From Paucibacter sp. TC2R-5 (GTDB taxonomy: Bacteria > Pseudomonadota > Gammaproteobacteria > Burkholderiales > Burkholderiaceae_C): DNA of 64,000 nt. This document shows positions 9,138 to 19,289 of the stretch, piece after piece. Positions within the stretch are counted from its first letter, which is position 1; each line of letters starts with the position of its first letter. A model generated the notes under the pieces. It did not search any database and was not told the DNA's origin. It saw nothing but the letters and a program-made list of their open reading frames with translations. A program made the position numbers and the translations under genes. The stretch lies in NCBI RefSeq assembly GCF_025717605.1, contig NZ_JAJIRQ010000001.1:1-64000 (forward strand). Direction: 5' to 3'.

Positions 9138-10298
9138 ATGTCAACACTCGACCCAAGTCTGCCAAGCAAGCCTGTCGCTCAGTCGGCCGCGCCACTCGAT
9201 GTTGTGCGCTTGGCGATCGACTGCATGGGTGGCGATCACGGCCCCTCGGTCACCTTGCCGGCGGCCAAGGCCTTCTTGGCCCTTCACCCGCATGCCGAAT
9301 TGCTCTTGGTGGGCTTGCCCGAGGCCTTGAAGGAGGCCGCCAGCTGGCCGCGCTGCCGCATCGTGGCGGCGTCCGAGGTTGTGCAAATGGATGACACCGT
9401 CGAGGTGGCCTTGCGGCGCAAGAAGGATTCGTCGATGCGCGTGGCCATCAATCAGCTGAAGTCGGTTGATGGTGCGCCGCCACTGGCCGATGCCTGTGTG
9501 TCGGCCGGCAATACGGGTGCGCTGATGGCGGTCTCACGCTATTTGTTGAAGACGCTGGACGGCATCGACCGGCCGGCGATCGCCTCGGTGATGCCGACTC
9601 AAACCGGCGGCTACACCACCATGTTGGACTTGGGGGCGAATGTCGATTGCACGGCCGAGCATCTGCTGCAGTTTGCATTGATGGGCAGCGCCCTGGTGTC
9701 GGCGGTGGATGGCAAGGAAGAGCCCAAGGTTGGTTTGCTGAATATTGGTGAAGAAGTCATCAAGGGCAGTGAGACGATCAAGCGTGCGGGTGAATTGCTG
9801 CGGCAGGCCGGGGCCAGCGGTCAGCTGAACTTCATCGGTAATGTCGAAGGCAAAGATATTTTTACCGGCGAGGTGGACTTGGTGGTCTGCGATGGCTTTG
9901 TCGGCAATGTGGCCTTGAAGACTGCCGAGGGCTTGGCGACGATGATCATCTCCATCATTCGGCAGGAATTTGGGCGCAGTTGGCTGACGAAGGCCGCAGC
10001 TGTGCTGGCGATGCCGGTGCTGAAGCGCTTCAAGTCGCGGGTTGATCATCGCCGCTTCAACGGTGCAGCACTCTTGGGGCTGCGCGGCCTGGTGTTCAAG
10101 AGCCATGGCGCGGCCGACCAGCTGGCCTTTGGGACGGCTTTGAACCGGGCGTATGATGCCGCCCGCAATCGCCTACTCGACCGGGTGCACGATCGCATCA
10201 TCGCAGCCTTGCAGGCTGCGCCTTCAGCGACCGAAGGTGTAACCGTCGGCACTGTAGATTCCGAAGACAAGGCGACCCAAGTCGTACAAGCTGCATGA
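9138..10298 (+). CDS. plsX: Phosphate acyltransferase PlsX
   Basis: Converts acyl-ACP and phosphate to acyl-phosphate, the acyl donor for PlsY in phosphatidic acid synthesis. The protein is about 386 aa with the family opening [13 protein letters not shown] at about residue 27, then [13 protein letters not shown] and DLGANVDC, and [13 protein letters not shown] near 250. An N-terminal extension of about 25 residues and a tail beyond the usual end (about 340-350 aa in relatives) are present. The ATG at 9138 is chosen over an adjacent TTG at 9135. The stop overlaps the fabH start (ATGA), so lipid and fatty acid steps are co-translated. Confidence 0.95.
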   Translation: MSTLDPSLPSKPVAQSAAPLDVVRLAIDCMGGDHGPSVTLPAAKAFLALHPHAELLLVGLPEALKEAASWPRCRIVAASEVVQMDDTVEVALRRKKDSSMRVAINQLKSVDGAPPLADACVSAGNTGALMAVSRYLLKTLDGIDRPAIASVMPTQTGGYTTMLDLGANVDCTAEHLLQFALMGSALVSAVDGKEEPKVGLLNIGEEVIKGSETIKRAGELLRQAGASGQLNFIGNVEGKDIFTGEVDLVVCDGFVGNVALKTAEGLATMIISIIRQEFGRSWLTKAAAVLAMPVLKRFKSRVDHRRFNGAALLGLRGLVFKSHGAADQLAFGTALNRAYDAARNRLLDRVHDRIIAALQAAPSATEGVTVGTVDSEDKATQVVQAA

Positions 10299-11326
10299 CA
10301 TCAAGTACTCAGACCGTCCAACCATCTGCTTCCCGCCCTGATGCTGGTATTCCTCGTTATGCACGCATCCTAGGCACCGGCAGCTACCTGCCGCCAAAAC
10401 GCCTGAGCAATGCCGACTTGGTCGAGCAACTGGCCAAAGACGGCATCGAGACTTCAGATGAGTGGATTGTTGAGCGCACCGGCATCCGCGCGCGTCACTT
10501 CGCTGAAGCCGGTGTCACGGCCAGCGACCTGGCGCTGCCTGCGGCCCAAGCGGCCTTGGCTGCTGCCGGCGTGGACGCCAGTGAGATTGACCTGATCATC
10601 GTCGCGACTTCTACGCCCGACATGATTTTTCCGTCCACCGCCTGCTTGCTGCAGGCCAAATTGGGCGTGGCAGGTGCGGCGGCGTTTGACGTGCAAGCGG
10701 TGTGCTCCGGTTTTGTCTATGCGCTGACGGTGGCCGACTCAATGATCCGTACCGGTGCGGCATCCAAGGCCTTAGTGATCGGCGCCGAAGTGTTTTCGCG
10801 CATTCTTGATTTCAAGGACCGCACCACCTGTGTCTTGTTTGGCGATGGCGCCGGTGCCGTGGTGTTGGGAGCCAGCGAAGTGCCTGGCATCTTGGCCTGT
10901 GAGCTGCATGCCGACGGCAGTCATGCCGGCATCCTATGTGTGCCGGGTACGGTTGTCGGCGGCAAGGTTTTGGGCGATCCGCTGCTGAAGATGGACGGCC
11001 AAGCGGTGTTCAAGCTGGCGGTCGGTGTGCTGGAGAAAGTCGCGCGCGGCGTGCTTGAGAAAGCCGGCCGCGAGGCGTCCGATGTGGATTGGCTGATTCC
11101 GCATCAAGCCAATATCCGCATCATGCACAGCACCACCAAGAAGTTGAAATTGCCCTTGGACAAGCTGATCGTGACCGTTGATCAGCATGGCAATACCTCG
11201 GCCGCGTCCATCCCCTTGGCACTTGATGCGGCGGTACGTGCGGGCAAGATCAAGGCCGGTGAGACGGTCATGCTGGAAGGTGTGGGCGGCGGCTTCACCT
11301 GGGGCGCCGTGCTGCTTGATTTTTAA
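10295..11326 (+). CDS. fabH: 3-oxoacyl-ACP synthase III (FabH)
   Basis: Starts fatty acid synthesis by condensing acetyl-CoA with malonyl-ACP. The protein is 343 aa, with the catalytic triad visible as Cys137 (AVCSGF), His269 (PHQANIRI) and Asn299 (HGNTSAAS). The N-terminal region [12 protein letters not shown] and the [10 protein letters not shown] motif are standard for FabH. It carries about 20 extra N-terminal residues before the conserved start. Its ATG overlaps the plsX stop. Confidence 0.96.
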   Translation: MTSSTQTVQPSASRPDAGIPRYARILGTGSYLPPKRLSNADLVEQLAKDGIETSDEWIVERTGIRARHFAEAGVTASDLALPAAQAALAAAGVDASEIDLIIVATSTPDMIFPSTACLLQAKLGVAGAAAFDVQAVCSGFVYALTVADSMIRTGAASKALVIGAEVFSRILDFKDRTTCVLFGDGAGAVVLGASEVPGILACELHADGSHAGILCVPGTVVGGKVLGDPLLKMDGQAVFKLAVGVLEKVARGVLEKAGREASDVDWLIPHQANIRIMHSTTKKLKLPLDKLIVTVDQHGNTSAASIPLALDAAVRAGKIKAGETVMLEGVGGGFTWGAVLLDF

Positions 11327-11358
11327 GCGCTCGATCTGACTCCTTTTGATTAAAAAAT

Positions 11359-12300
11359 ATGACTGCTAAATTTGCATTTGTCTTTCCCGGCCAGGGCTCG
11401 CAAGCCGTCGGCATGTTGGATGCCTGGGGTGATCATCCCGAAGTGGTGCGTACGCTGGCCGAGGCCTCTTCGGCGCTCGACCAAGATATGGCGGCGCTGA
11501 TTCATGCTGGCCCGAAAGAGCAGCTTGATCTGACCACCAACACGCAACCGGTGATGTTGACCGCAGCGATTGCTTGCTACCGCGCTTGGATTGCCGAAAC
11601 GGGTTTGCAGCCGGCTTTTGCCGCAGGCCATTCATTGGGCGAGTACAGCGCCTTGGTGGCAGCCGGTGCGCTGAGCCTGAGCGAGGCCTTGCCGCTGGTG
11701 CGTTTTCGTGCGCAGGCCATGCAAGAGGCGGTGCCAGTCGGCGTCGGTGCGATGGCCGCTATTTTGGGGCTGGATGCGCAGGCGGTACGTGACGGTTGCG
11801 CGGCAGCTGCCCTGGCGACAGGCGAGGCGGTAGAGGCAGCCAACTTCAATGACCCTAAGCAGACCGTGATTGCTGGCACCAAGGCCGGCGTGGACAAGGC
11901 TTGTGAGCTGCTCAAAGCAGCCGGAGCCAAGCGCGCCTTGCTCTTGGCCGTGTCGGCCCCGTTCCATTCCAGCCTGATGCGGCCAGCGGCCGAGGCTTTG
12001 AAGGCCAAGCTGGCCACCACCCAATTCGCGCCTCTGCAGTTCCCTGTCATCAACAACGTGGACGTGGCCATGGTGGCTGATGCCGACGGCCTGCGTGATG
12101 CGCTGTACCGCCAGGCTTTTGGTGCAGTGCGCTGGGTCGAACTGGTGCAGGCCTTGAAGGCTCAGGGTTTGACGCACATCATCGAATGTGGCCCAGGCAA
12201 GGTTTTGGCCGGCATGGTCAAGCGAATTGACAGTGAACTCATCGGCGCTTCGGTGCTGGACGCGGCCACGCTGGCCGAAGCGCGCGCCTTGCTGGGCTGA
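11359..12300 (+). CDS. fabD: Malonyl-CoA:ACP transacylase (FabD)
   Basis: Loads malonate onto acyl carrier protein. The protein is 313 aa, with FVFPGQGSQ at the N-terminus, nucleophile Ser92 in AGHSLGEYSAL, an arginine in VRFRAQAMQ and the histidine in VSAPFHSSLM. It lies 32 bases after fabH in the operon. The ribosome site before the ATG is weak, an AT-rich stretch rather than a clear GGAG. Confidence 0.96.
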   Translation: MTAKFAFVFPGQGSQAVGMLDAWGDHPEVVRTLAEASSALDQDMAALIHAGPKEQLDLTTNTQPVMLTAAIACYRAWIAETGLQPAFAAGHSLGEYSALVAAGALSLSEALPLVRFRAQAMQEAVPVGVGAMAAILGLDAQAVRDGCAAAALATGEAVEAANFNDPKQTVIAGTKAGVDKACELLKAAGAKRALLLAVSAPFHSSLMRPAAEALKAKLATTQFAPLQFPVINNVDVAMVADADGLRDALYRQAFGAVRWVELVQALKAQGLTHIIECGPGKVLAGMVKRIDSELIGASVLDAATLAEARALLG

Positions 12301-12309
12301 AAGAAAGAC

Positions 12310-13059
12310 ATGACTGAAATCACCTCTGAAAAAGGCCAGGTCGCCCTGGTGACTGGCGCGAGCCGCGGCATTGGCCGCTCGATTGCGATGACTCTGGCCG
12401 AGCAGGGCTTTGTGGTCATCGGCACGGCCACCAGCGAAGCCGGCGCTGCAGCGATTGGCGAGGCGCTGGCGCCTCTTGGTGGTCGCGGCTTGGTCTTGGA
12501 TGTCAATGACGCGGCGGCGGTGGAAGCAGCTGTTGACGGCATTGTCAAAGCCCATGGCGGCCTTCAGGTCTTGGTCAATAACGCTGGAATTACGCGGGAC
12601 ACCTTGTCCATGCGCATGAAGGACGAGGACTGGGACGCGGTGCTCGATACCAATCTGAAGGCCGTTTTCCGCATGAGCCGTGCGGTGATGCGTACCATGA
12701 TGAAGCAGCGTTTCGGCCGCATCATCAGCATCACCTCGGTGGTCGGTGCATCGGGCAATGCGGGCCAAGCCAACTACGCGGCCGCCAAGGCCGGCGTGGC
12801 CGGCATGACGCGCGCGCTGGCGCGCGAACTGGGAAGCCGCGGCATCACCGTCAATTGCGTAGCGCCTGGCTTCATCGCGACCGATATGACCGAAGTCTTG
12901 CCCGAGGCACAAAAAGCCGCCTTGCTGGCGCAAATCCCGGTCGGCCGCTTGGGTGAACCCCGGGAAATCGCCGAGGCGGTTGCCTTCCTGGCGTCACCCA
13001 AGGCAGCCTACATTACGGGTACCGAATTGCATGTCAACGGTGGCATGTACATGAGTTGA
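12310..13059 (+). CDS. fabG: 3-oxoacyl-ACP reductase (FabG)
   Basis: NADPH-dependent short-chain dehydrogenase that reduces 3-oxoacyl-ACP in each elongation cycle. The protein is 249 aa, with the TGASRGIG dinucleotide-binding motif, NNAG near residue 90, catalytic Ser143, Tyr156 and Lys160 (YAAAK), and the C-terminal ITGTELHVNGGMYM. It lies 9 bases after fabD with AAAGA upstream. Confidence 0.96.
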   Translation: MTEITSEKGQVALVTGASRGIGRSIAMTLAEQGFVVIGTATSEAGAAAIGEALAPLGGRGLVLDVNDAAAVEAAVDGIVKAHGGLQVLVNNAGITRDTLSMRMKDEDWDAVLDTNLKAVFRMSRAVMRTMMKQRFGRIISITSVVGASGNAGQANYAAAKAGVAGMTRALARELGSRGITVNCVAPGFIATDMTEVLPEAQKAALLAQIPVGRLGEPREIAEAVAFLASPKAAYITGTELHVNGGMYMS

Positions 13060-13090
13060 TTTGAATTGAGGCGAGAGCATCCCGCTTTCG

Positions 13091-13117
13091 CCCACCGGAT
13101 TTGCCCGGCCGGTGAGG
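13091..13117 (+). terminator. Hairpin between fabG and acpP (attenuator-like)
   Basis: CACCGG (13093-13098), ten-base loop, CCGGTG (13109-13114), extended by a CC/GG pair around a bulged A. There is no T-run after it. It could reduce read-through or set the 5' end of the acpP message, which in many bacteria is transcribed more strongly than its neighbours. Confidence 0.3.
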
Positions 13118-13126
13118 GTTCTCTAG

Positions 13127-13453
<327 letters not shown>

Positions 13454-13501
13454 ACAAGCCCTTGAGCTTGTCTGGCAGTCACTAACTAATCCCCTAATCG
13501 C

Positions 13502-14746
13502 ATGAGCCGTCGTCGCGTTGTCATTACTGGACTTGGTCTGATCAGCCCCGTGGGTAACACGGTAGCTGAGGCCTGGAGCAACATCCTGGCCGGTCAGTCC
13601 GGTATTGACCGCATCACACATTTCGATGCCTCGGGCTTCTCCTGCCATATCGCAGGCGAGGTCAAGGGCTTCGATGTGACCGAATACATTTCGGCCAAAG
13701 ATGCGCGCGCGATGGATACCTTCATCCACTACGGTATGGCTGCGTCCATCCAAGCGGTGCAGGATGCCGGCTTGCCGACCGGGGATCAGTTGACCGAAGA
13801 GCAGGCCGAGCGCATCGGCGTGCTGGTGGGTTCGGGTATCGGCGGCTTGCCGATGATCGAAGCCACCCACGGCGAACTGATGACGCGCGGCCCGCGTCGG
13901 GTCTCACCGTTTTTTGTGCCGGCCTCGATCATCAATATGATCTCGGGCCATGTCTCGATCAAGTACGGCTTTACCGGCCCCAACTTGGCCATCGTGACAG
14001 CCTGCACCACTGGGTTGCACGCCATTGGCGAGGCAGGCCGGATGATTGAATACGGTGACGTGGATGTGATGGTGGCCGGTGGTTCCGAGGCCACCATTTC
14101 GCCTTTGGGCCTCGGAGGCTTTGCCTCGGCGCGCGCTCTGTCGACGCGCAACGAGGATCCAAAGACCGCTTCCCGCCCATGGGACAAAGACCGCGACGGC
14201 TTTGTGCTGGGTGAGGGTGCCGGCGTGCTGGTGCTCGAAGAGTACGAACATGCCAAAAAGCGCGGGGCCAAGATTTACGCCGAACTGGTTGGTTTCGGCA
14301 TGGGCTCTGACGCCTATCACATGACCGCCCCAAGTGTTGACGGTCCCAAGCGCTCGATGCGCGCGGCGCTGCGCAATGCCGGTTTGAATACCGATCAAAT
14401 CCAATACATGAATGCTCACGGCACCTCGACGCCGCTGGGTGACTTGAACGAAACCAATGCCATCAAGCTGGCATTCGGTGCTGACGCCAGCAATCTGGTG
14501 ATCAGCTCAACCAAATCGATGACCGGGCATCTGCTCGGCGGTGCCGGTGGCATCGAGTCGGTCTTCACGGTGCTGGCCTTGAAGAACCAGGTGGCACCTC
14601 CGACCATCAATATCTTCAATCAAGATCCCGCATGCGATCTTGATTACTGTGCGAACGAAGCGCGGCCGATGAATATGGAATACGCAGCCAAGAATAATTT
14701 TGGCTTTGGCGGTACCAACGGCACCTTGATCTTCAAGCGCATCTGA
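13502..14746 (+). CDS. fabF: 3-oxoacyl-ACP synthase II (FabF)
   Basis: Elongating ketosynthase of 414 aa. Nucleophile Cys168 lies in [14 protein letters not shown]. The two catalytic histidines lie in [11 protein letters not shown] and in [12 protein letters not shown], and [10 protein letters not shown] is the usual C-terminal motif. It is the last recognised fatty acid gene of the cluster, 48 bases after acpP. Confidence 0.96.
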   Translation: MSRRRVVITGLGLISPVGNTVAEAWSNILAGQSGIDRITHFDASGFSCHIAGEVKGFDVTEYISAKDARAMDTFIHYGMAASIQAVQDAGLPTGDQLTEEQAERIGVLVGSGIGGLPMIEATHGELMTRGPRRVSPFFVPASIINMISGHVSIKYGFTGPNLAIVTACTTGLHAIGEAGRMIEYGDVDVMVAGGSEATISPLGLGGFASARALSTRNEDPKTASRPWDKDRDGFVLGEGAGVLVLEEYEHAKKRGAKIYAELVGFGMGSDAYHMTAPSVDGPKRSMRAALRNAGLNTDQIQYMNAHGTSTPLGDLNETNAIKLAFGADASNLVISSTKSMTGHLLGGAGGIESVFTVLALKNQVAPPTINIFNQDPACDLDYCANEARPMNMEYAAKNNFGFGGTNGTLIFKRI

Positions 14747-14824
14747 CGTTTGCTTGACGGGCTGCAGCAACTGCTGTTGCCCGCGCTGAGAGTCTGGGTT
14801 GCTCGAAGCCAGGAGGGCTTGGCC

Positions 14825-15286
14825 TTGAAACGCTCCGCTGCGCCCTTCCAACTGCAAACGCAGCCGCTGCCAGCGCTGCAGAGTCTGATGGCGGTGAGTG
14901 GCTCGCTTACCGTCTTGTCGCTGACCCTGGCCTTGGCGGCGCATTTCCCGGCGTTTTCGCCTTTGCTGGTGCTGTCGCCCTTGGGTGCTTTGCTTGCTTG
15001 GCGCTGTTCAGCAATTGCGCCGCGGATGCTGCGCTGGGATGGGCAGGAGTGGCACCTGTACGATCGATCGCGCGGCTCGGCGTCCTTCAGCCCAAGCCCT
15101 GATGAGCCGGCACCGGTGCATCTGACGGTGGTATTCGATCTAGGCTTTGCCTTGCTTCTGCGCGCCGACCGCCGCTCCAAGGGGTGGTCCGAGCCCACCT
15201 ATCTGCCTTTGTCTCGATCGACCCAGGGCCCGCAATGGGGGACGCTGCGAGCCGTGCTTTACAGCGCTCGCCAAAGCCCAGGCTAA
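14825..15286 (+). CDS. Hypothetical membrane-associated protein following fabF
   Basis: I do not recognise a named family. The protein is about 153 aa with two closely spaced hydrophobic segments at about 22-60, then a soluble part with WDGQEWHLY and a Ser/Pro-rich stretch. I choose the TTG at 14825 because a perfect AGGAGG lies 8 bases upstream; a TTG at 14750 would add 25 residues. Small proteins of this layout often sit between fabF and the sigma-E gene rpoE in Burkholderiales (recollection, not a search), but here mucD follows directly. Confidence 0.6.
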   Translation: MKRSAAPFQLQTQPLPALQSLMAVSGSLTVLSLTLALAAHFPAFSPLLVLSPLGALLAWRCSAIAPRMLRWDGQEWHLYDRSRGSASFSPSPDEPAPVHLTVVFDLGFALLLRADRRSKGWSEPTYLPLSRSTQGPQWGTLRAVLYSARQSPG

Positions 15287-15381
15287 CTTGGAGCCGCCCA
15301 TGACTTTCGCTATGCTGCGTCTGCGCTGCCATCATGGTTGGTGCATTCATCAATTCAACAGTTAGCACTTTGAGTCAAGTC

Positions 15382-16869
15382 ATGAAATTTCAGTCTGCTT
15401 ATCGTCCACTGCGCCTCTCGCGTCTGATTCTGTCTGCTGCCGCGCTGTCACTGAGTTTGAGTCTGCTTCCCGGGCAGAGTCATGCGCAGGCAAGGGACTT
15501 GCCGGACTTCACCGAGTTGGTTGAACGTGTGGGCCCGGCGGTAGTCAATATCCGTACTTCGGAGCGTGCGCGTGCTGCTGGGAATGCCGCTAACGGCATG
15601 CCCGAGATCGATGAACAAATGCAGGAATTTTTGCGCCGCTTCGGCATCCCGGTGCCGGGGCAGCGCCGGGCGCCGCCGCGTGGCGACAGGGGCAGCGACG
15701 GCAATGCCGATGAAGATCAGGCGCCTCAGCGCCGCGGTGTCGGCTCCGGCTTCGTCCTCAGTGCCGACGGCTATGTGATGACCAACGCCCATGTGGTGAA
15801 TGGCGCCGATGAAGTCTGGGTCACGCTCACAGATAAGCGTGAATTCAAGGCCAAAGTGGTGGGCGCCGATCGCCGCTCCGATGTGGCGGTTTTGAAGATT
15901 GAGGCGAGCGGTTTGCCAGCAGTGAAGATCGGAGATGTGGGGCGCTTGAAGGTCGGCGAATGGGTGATGGCGATCGGCTCACCCTTTGGCTTCGATAACA
16001 CCGTCACCGCAGGCATCGTCAGTGCCAAGGCGCGCGATACCGGTGACTTTTTGCCCTTGATCCAGACCGATGTGGCCATCAACCCGGGCAACTCGGGCGG
16101 CCCATTGCTGAATATGCGCGGCGAGGTGGTTGGGATCAACTCGCAGATTTACAGCCAGTCCGGCGGTTTCATGGGCATCTCTTTCGCCATCCCGATCGAT
16201 GAGGCGGTTCGAGTGTCCGATCAGCTGCGCGGCAGCGGCCGGGTGGTGCGCGGCTATATCGGCGTGGCACCCGATGATTTGAGCAAGGAAGTGGCCGAGT
16301 CAATTGGCCTGGGCAAGGCCTCCGGTGCCTTGATTCGCAGCGTTACGGCGGGCGGCGCGGCGGACAAGGCCGGCATTGAAGGCGGCGACGTGATCACCAA
16401 GTTCGACGGCAAGGTGGTTGAAAAAGCAAGCGATCTGCGCCGCATCGTGGGTGGCTTGAAGCCGGGTAGCAAGGCGGTGGTGCAGGTATTCAGGCGCGGT
16501 GCAATGAAGGAGCTGAACCTCACCGTGGGTGAGATGCCCGACGACTCCAAGGCCCGCGCCGGTGAGGTCGAGCCCAAGCCGGCTGTGGGTGCGGTGGCGG
16601 CGCTTGGCTTGCAGGTCTCTGACTTGAGTGACGCCCAAAAGCGGGACTTGAAGCTGCGTGCCGGCGTGCGGGTTGATGCGGCCAGCGGCGTTGCTGCTCG
16701 CGCCGGTTTGCGGGAAGGCGACTTGATTTTGGCCGTGGACAACACCGAAGTGAGCAGCGTCAAGCAATTTCAGACCCTGATGAGCAAGGCGGAAAAGGCC
16801 AAGCTGATCAATCTGCTGGTGCGCCGCGATGACGTGGTCAGCTTTGTTTTGCTGCGCCCTGCGCGCTGA
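15382..16869 (+). CDS. mucD: Periplasmic serine protease MucD/DegP (Do family)
   Basis: Protease/chaperone of about 495 aa acting on misfolded envelope proteins. It has a signal peptide ending SHAQA near residue 36 and a trypsin-like domain with catalytic His137 (TNAHVV), Asp167 (RRSDVAVLKI) and Ser238 (GNSGGPLL). Two PDZ domains follow (GYIGVAP... and ALGLQVSDLSD...). An Arg/Gly/Asp-rich loop around 95-115 replaces the LA loop. The ATG at 15382 is chosen because the signal peptide starts there; an upstream ATG at 15334 adds 16 residues. In relatives mucD follows rpoE-rseA-rseB, which are missing here. Confidence 0.93.
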   Translation: MKFQSAYRPLRLSRLILSAAALSLSLSLLPGQSHAQARDLPDFTELVERVGPAVVNIRTSERARAAGNAANGMPEIDEQMQEFLRRFGIPVPGQRRAPPRGDRGSDGNADEDQAPQRRGVGSGFVLSADGYVMTNAHVVNGADEVWVTLTDKREFKAKVVGADRRSDVAVLKIEASGLPAVKIGDVGRLKVGEWVMAIGSPFGFDNTVTAGIVSAKARDTGDFLPLIQTDVAINPGNSGGPLLNMRGEVVGINSQIYSQSGGFMGISFAIPIDEAVRVSDQLRGSGRVVRGYIGVAPDDLSKEVAESIGLGKASGALIRSVTAGGAADKAGIEGGDVITKFDGKVVEKASDLRRIVGGLKPGSKAVVQVFRRGAMKELNLTVGEMPDDSKARAGEVEPKPAVGAVAALGLQVSDLSDAQKRDLKLRAGVRVDAASGVAARAGLREGDLILAVDNTEVSSVKQFQTLMSKAEKAKLINLLVRRDDVVSFVLLRPAR

Positions 16870-16994
16870 TCGCTAGCTCAAAGGCCTAGGCGCCTTGGTG
16901 CAACGCGCCGGCTATGGCTGACTAGCCTTGCGGGTCTTTCCGCATCGTGAAGTCTTTTGCCTTGGCTGGAGCTCATTGATCAACTCGCAGATGC

Positions 16995-17019
16995 CGCCAG
17001 AATTGAGTAAATTCTGGCG
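16995..17019. terminator. Perfect 9-bp inverted repeat downstream of mucD
   Basis: CGCCAGAAT, seven-base loop, ATTCTGGCG. It lies 126 bases past the mucD stop, with only a weakly T-rich stretch after it. It could end the mucD transcript or be a protein-binding dyad. Confidence 0.45.
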
Positions 17020-17146
17020 CTTCGCTTGTTTGACTGGCCTTGGCTTGGTGTCATTGTTGACGCGGTCGGATAGAATGCGCGATTGCGAGGCATTATTTGC
17101 CTTGCTGGCGTTAGGCAACGCCGGATAGGTGTTTGAGATGCGAAAG

Positions 17147-17192
17147 TTATCCACAAGATCGCAGGATTTTCTTGTGATCATTCTGTGCATAA
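17147..17192. promoter_or_regulatory. Two inverted DnaA-box sequences
   Basis: TTATCCACA at 17147-17155 on the + strand and TTATGCACA on the - strand at 17184-17192; both match TTATNCACA exactly. Between them CACAAGA/TCTTGTG (17151-17157 and 17169-17175) forms another dyad overlapping the first box. The pair could be a DnaA-controlled promoter element or a chance occurrence. Confidence 0.45.
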
Positions 17193-17284
17193 CATGTTGG
17201 TAACTCATTGTTGGTGAGCCGCAACGACCCCCTATCTGGCCTTAGCCGGGTGTCCAATTCGAGCCTTTTCGCTACAATGGATGC

Positions 17285-17348
17285 CCAGCATGCAGTTGCC
17301 AAACGTTTTGTTGGAAGGCGCGTCACCATTTCGACGTGCCTTTTTTTT
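17285..17348 (+). ncRNA. Candidate short RNA or attenuated leader before lepA
   Basis: TACAAT (17273-17278), with a weak upstream TGTCCA, would start transcription near 17285. About 30 bases on, a terminator hairpin begins and ends in eight T residues, giving an RNA of about 64 bases with no ORF. Either a small RNA or premature termination ahead of lepA would explain it. The weak -35 keeps confidence low. Confidence 0.35.
17315..17348 (+). terminator. Intrinsic terminator 107 bases before lepA
   Basis: AAGGCGCGTC (17315-17324), eight-base loop, GACGTGCCTT (17333-17342) with one G-U pair, then a run of T to 17348. It is directed on the + strand; the opposite strand has no T-run after the stem. 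Confidence 0.75.
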
Positions 17349-17455
17349 ATGTCCGGCACGCCGCTGACGCGGCTTCACATCGCTGCGCGATATGAGCCTT
17401 CCATGCAGGGGCTAAGCCCTTGTAGCCTCAGCGAGCTCTGCTTCCGATTAAAGCA

Positions 17456-19264
17456 ATGAATCACATCCGCAATTTCTCCATCATCGCCCACATCGACCAC
17501 GGCAAGAGCACGCTGGCGGATCGCATCATTCAGCGCTGCGGAGGGCTCGCCGATCGTGAGATGGAGGCGCAAGTGCTGGACTCGATGGACATCGAGCGCG
17601 AGCGCGGCATCACCATCAAGGCGCAGACTGCCGCGCTGCAATACAAGGCCAAGGACGGCAAGGTCTACAACCTGAATTTGATCGACACACCCGGCCATGT
17701 GGACTTCTCTTACGAGGTGAGTCGCTCGCTGTCGGCCTGCGAAGGCGCGCTCTTGGTGGTCGATGCCAGCCAGGGTGTTGAGGCTCAGACGGTGGCGAAT
17801 TGCTACACCGCGCTGGAGCTCGGCGTCGAGGTGGTGCCGGTGCTCAACAAGATGGATCTGCCGAATGCGGATCCGGAAAACGCCAAGGAAGAAATCGAAG
17901 ACGTCATCGGCATTGATGCCACCGATGCGATTCCTTGCAGCGCCAAAACAGGCATGGGCATTGATGAAATCATCGAAGCCGTGATCGCCCGTATGCCGCC
18001 GCCCAAGGGTGTGGTGGATGCGCCGCTGCGCGCGATGATCATCGATTCTTGGTACGACGCCTATGTCGGTGTGGTGATGTTGGTGCGCGTCGTTGACGGC
18101 ACGCTCAAGAAGGGCGAGCGCATCCGCATGATGGCCTCGAATGCGGTCTACCCGGCTGACAACCTGGGCGTGTTCTCGCCCAAGTCCGAGCCGCGTGAGC
18201 AGTTGAATGCGGGCGAAGTGGGTTTCGTCATCGCCGGCATCAAAGAGTTGCAAGCGGCCAAGGTGGGTGACACCATCACGGTCGACAAGAAGTTGCCGAA
18301 CAATCTGGGCCCGGCCGAACAGGCCTTGCCGGGTTTTAAGGAAATTCAACCGCAGGTGTTTGCCGGTCTGTACCCGACCGAGGCGAGCGAGTACGACCAG
18401 TTGCGTGATGCGCTGGAGAAGCTCAAGCTCAATGACTCCTCGCTGCGCTATGAGCCCGAGGTGTCGCAGGCGCTGGGCTTTGGCTTCCGCTGCGGCTTCT
18501 TGGGCCTGCTGCATATGGAAATCGTGCAGGAGCGCCTGGAGCGTGAATTCGATCAAGACCTGATCACCACGGCACCCAGCGTTGTGTACGAAGTGATGCT
18601 GAATGACGGGACGGTGATCTCGGTCGAAAACCCATCAAAGATGCCCGAGCTGGGCCAGATCCAGGAGATCCGCGAGCCCATCGTGACCGTGCATCTCTAC
18701 ATGCCGCAAGACTATGTCGGCCCGGTGATGACACTGGCCAATCAAAAGCGCGGCAATCAGCTGAATATGGCCTATCACGGCCGTCAGGTGATGCTGACTT
18801 ATGAGATGCCGCTGGCTGAAATCGTGCTGGATTTCTTCGATAAATTGAAGAGCGTGTCACGCGGCTATGCCTCGATGGACTATGAGTTCAAAGAGTACCG
18901 CGCGTCCGATGTGGTCAAGGTGGACATCTTGATCAACGGCGACCGGGTTGATGCCTTGTCCATCATCGTGCACCGGGTGCAGAGCCAGTTCCGTGGCCGC
19001 GGTGTGGCGGCCAAGATGCGTGAGCATATTCCGCGCCAGATGTATGACGTGATCATTCAGGCGGCGATCGGCTCCAACATCATTGCGCGCGAGAACATCA
19101 AGGCGATGCGCAAGAACGTGCTGGCAAAATGCTATGGCGGTGACGTGTCGCGTAAGCGCAAGCTGCTCGAGAAGCAAAAGGCCGGCAAGAAGCGCATGAA
19201 GCAAATCGGCTCCGTCGAGGTGCCGCAGGAAGCGTTCCTGGCGATTTTGCAAGTTGACGATTAA
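17456..19264 (+). CDS. lepA: Elongation factor 4 (LepA), ribosomal back-translocase GTPase
   Basis: Translational GTPase of 602 aa. G1 is AHIDHGKST, followed by RERGITIK (switch I), [12 protein letters not shown] (G3) and NKMDLP (G4). The C-terminal LepA-specific region includes [21 protein letters not shown] and ends with [16 protein letters not shown]. It opens the lepA-lepB-DUF4845-rnc-era-recO-pdxJ block; lepB follows closely, as in many proteobacteria. No strong ribosome site is seen before the ATG. Confidence 0.97.
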   Translation: MNHIRNFSIIAHIDHGKSTLADRIIQRCGGLADREMEAQVLDSMDIERERGITIKAQTAALQYKAKDGKVYNLNLIDTPGHVDFSYEVSRSLSACEGALLVVDASQGVEAQTVANCYTALELGVEVVPVLNKMDLPNADPENAKEEIEDVIGIDATDAIPCSAKTGMGIDEIIEAVIARMPPPKGVVDAPLRAMIIDSWYDAYVGVVMLVRVVDGTLKKGERIRMMASNAVYPADNLGVFSPKSEPREQLNAGEVGFVIAGIKELQAAKVGDTITVDKKLPNNLGPAEQALPGFKEIQPQVFAGLYPTEASEYDQLRDALEKLKLNDSSLRYEPEVSQALGFGFRCGFLGLLHMEIVQERLEREFDQDLITTAPSVVYEVMLNDGTVISVENPSKMPELGQIQEIREPIVTVHLYMPQDYVGPVMTLANQKRGNQLNMAYHGRQVMLTYEMPLAEIVLDFFDKLKSVSRGYASMDYEFKEYRASDVVKVDILINGDRVDALSIIVHRVQSQFRGRGVAAKMREHIPRQMYDVIIQAAIGSNIIARENIKAMRKNVLAKCYGGDVSRKRKLLEKQKAGKKRMKQIGSVEVPQEAFLAILQVDD

Positions 19265-19289
19265 TCGAACGAACCCAAGTAGACCATTG

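Larger units (their letters stand above)
16870..17455. other. 586-base structured intergenic region before lepA
   Basis: No plausible protein gene. It holds a perfect 9-bp inverted repeat (16995-17019), a GGCGTT/AACGCC hairpin (17107-17122), two inverted DnaA-box sequences (17147-17192), a -10-like TACAAT (17273-17278) and a strong intrinsic terminator (17315-17348), followed by about 107 bases to the lepA start. See the separate entries. Confidence 0.7.

Noticed and set aside
16912-17208. 98-codon open frame on the - strand in the mucD-lepA gap
   Set aside because: No ribosome site, no recognisable domain, and it crosses the hairpins and DnaA boxes.
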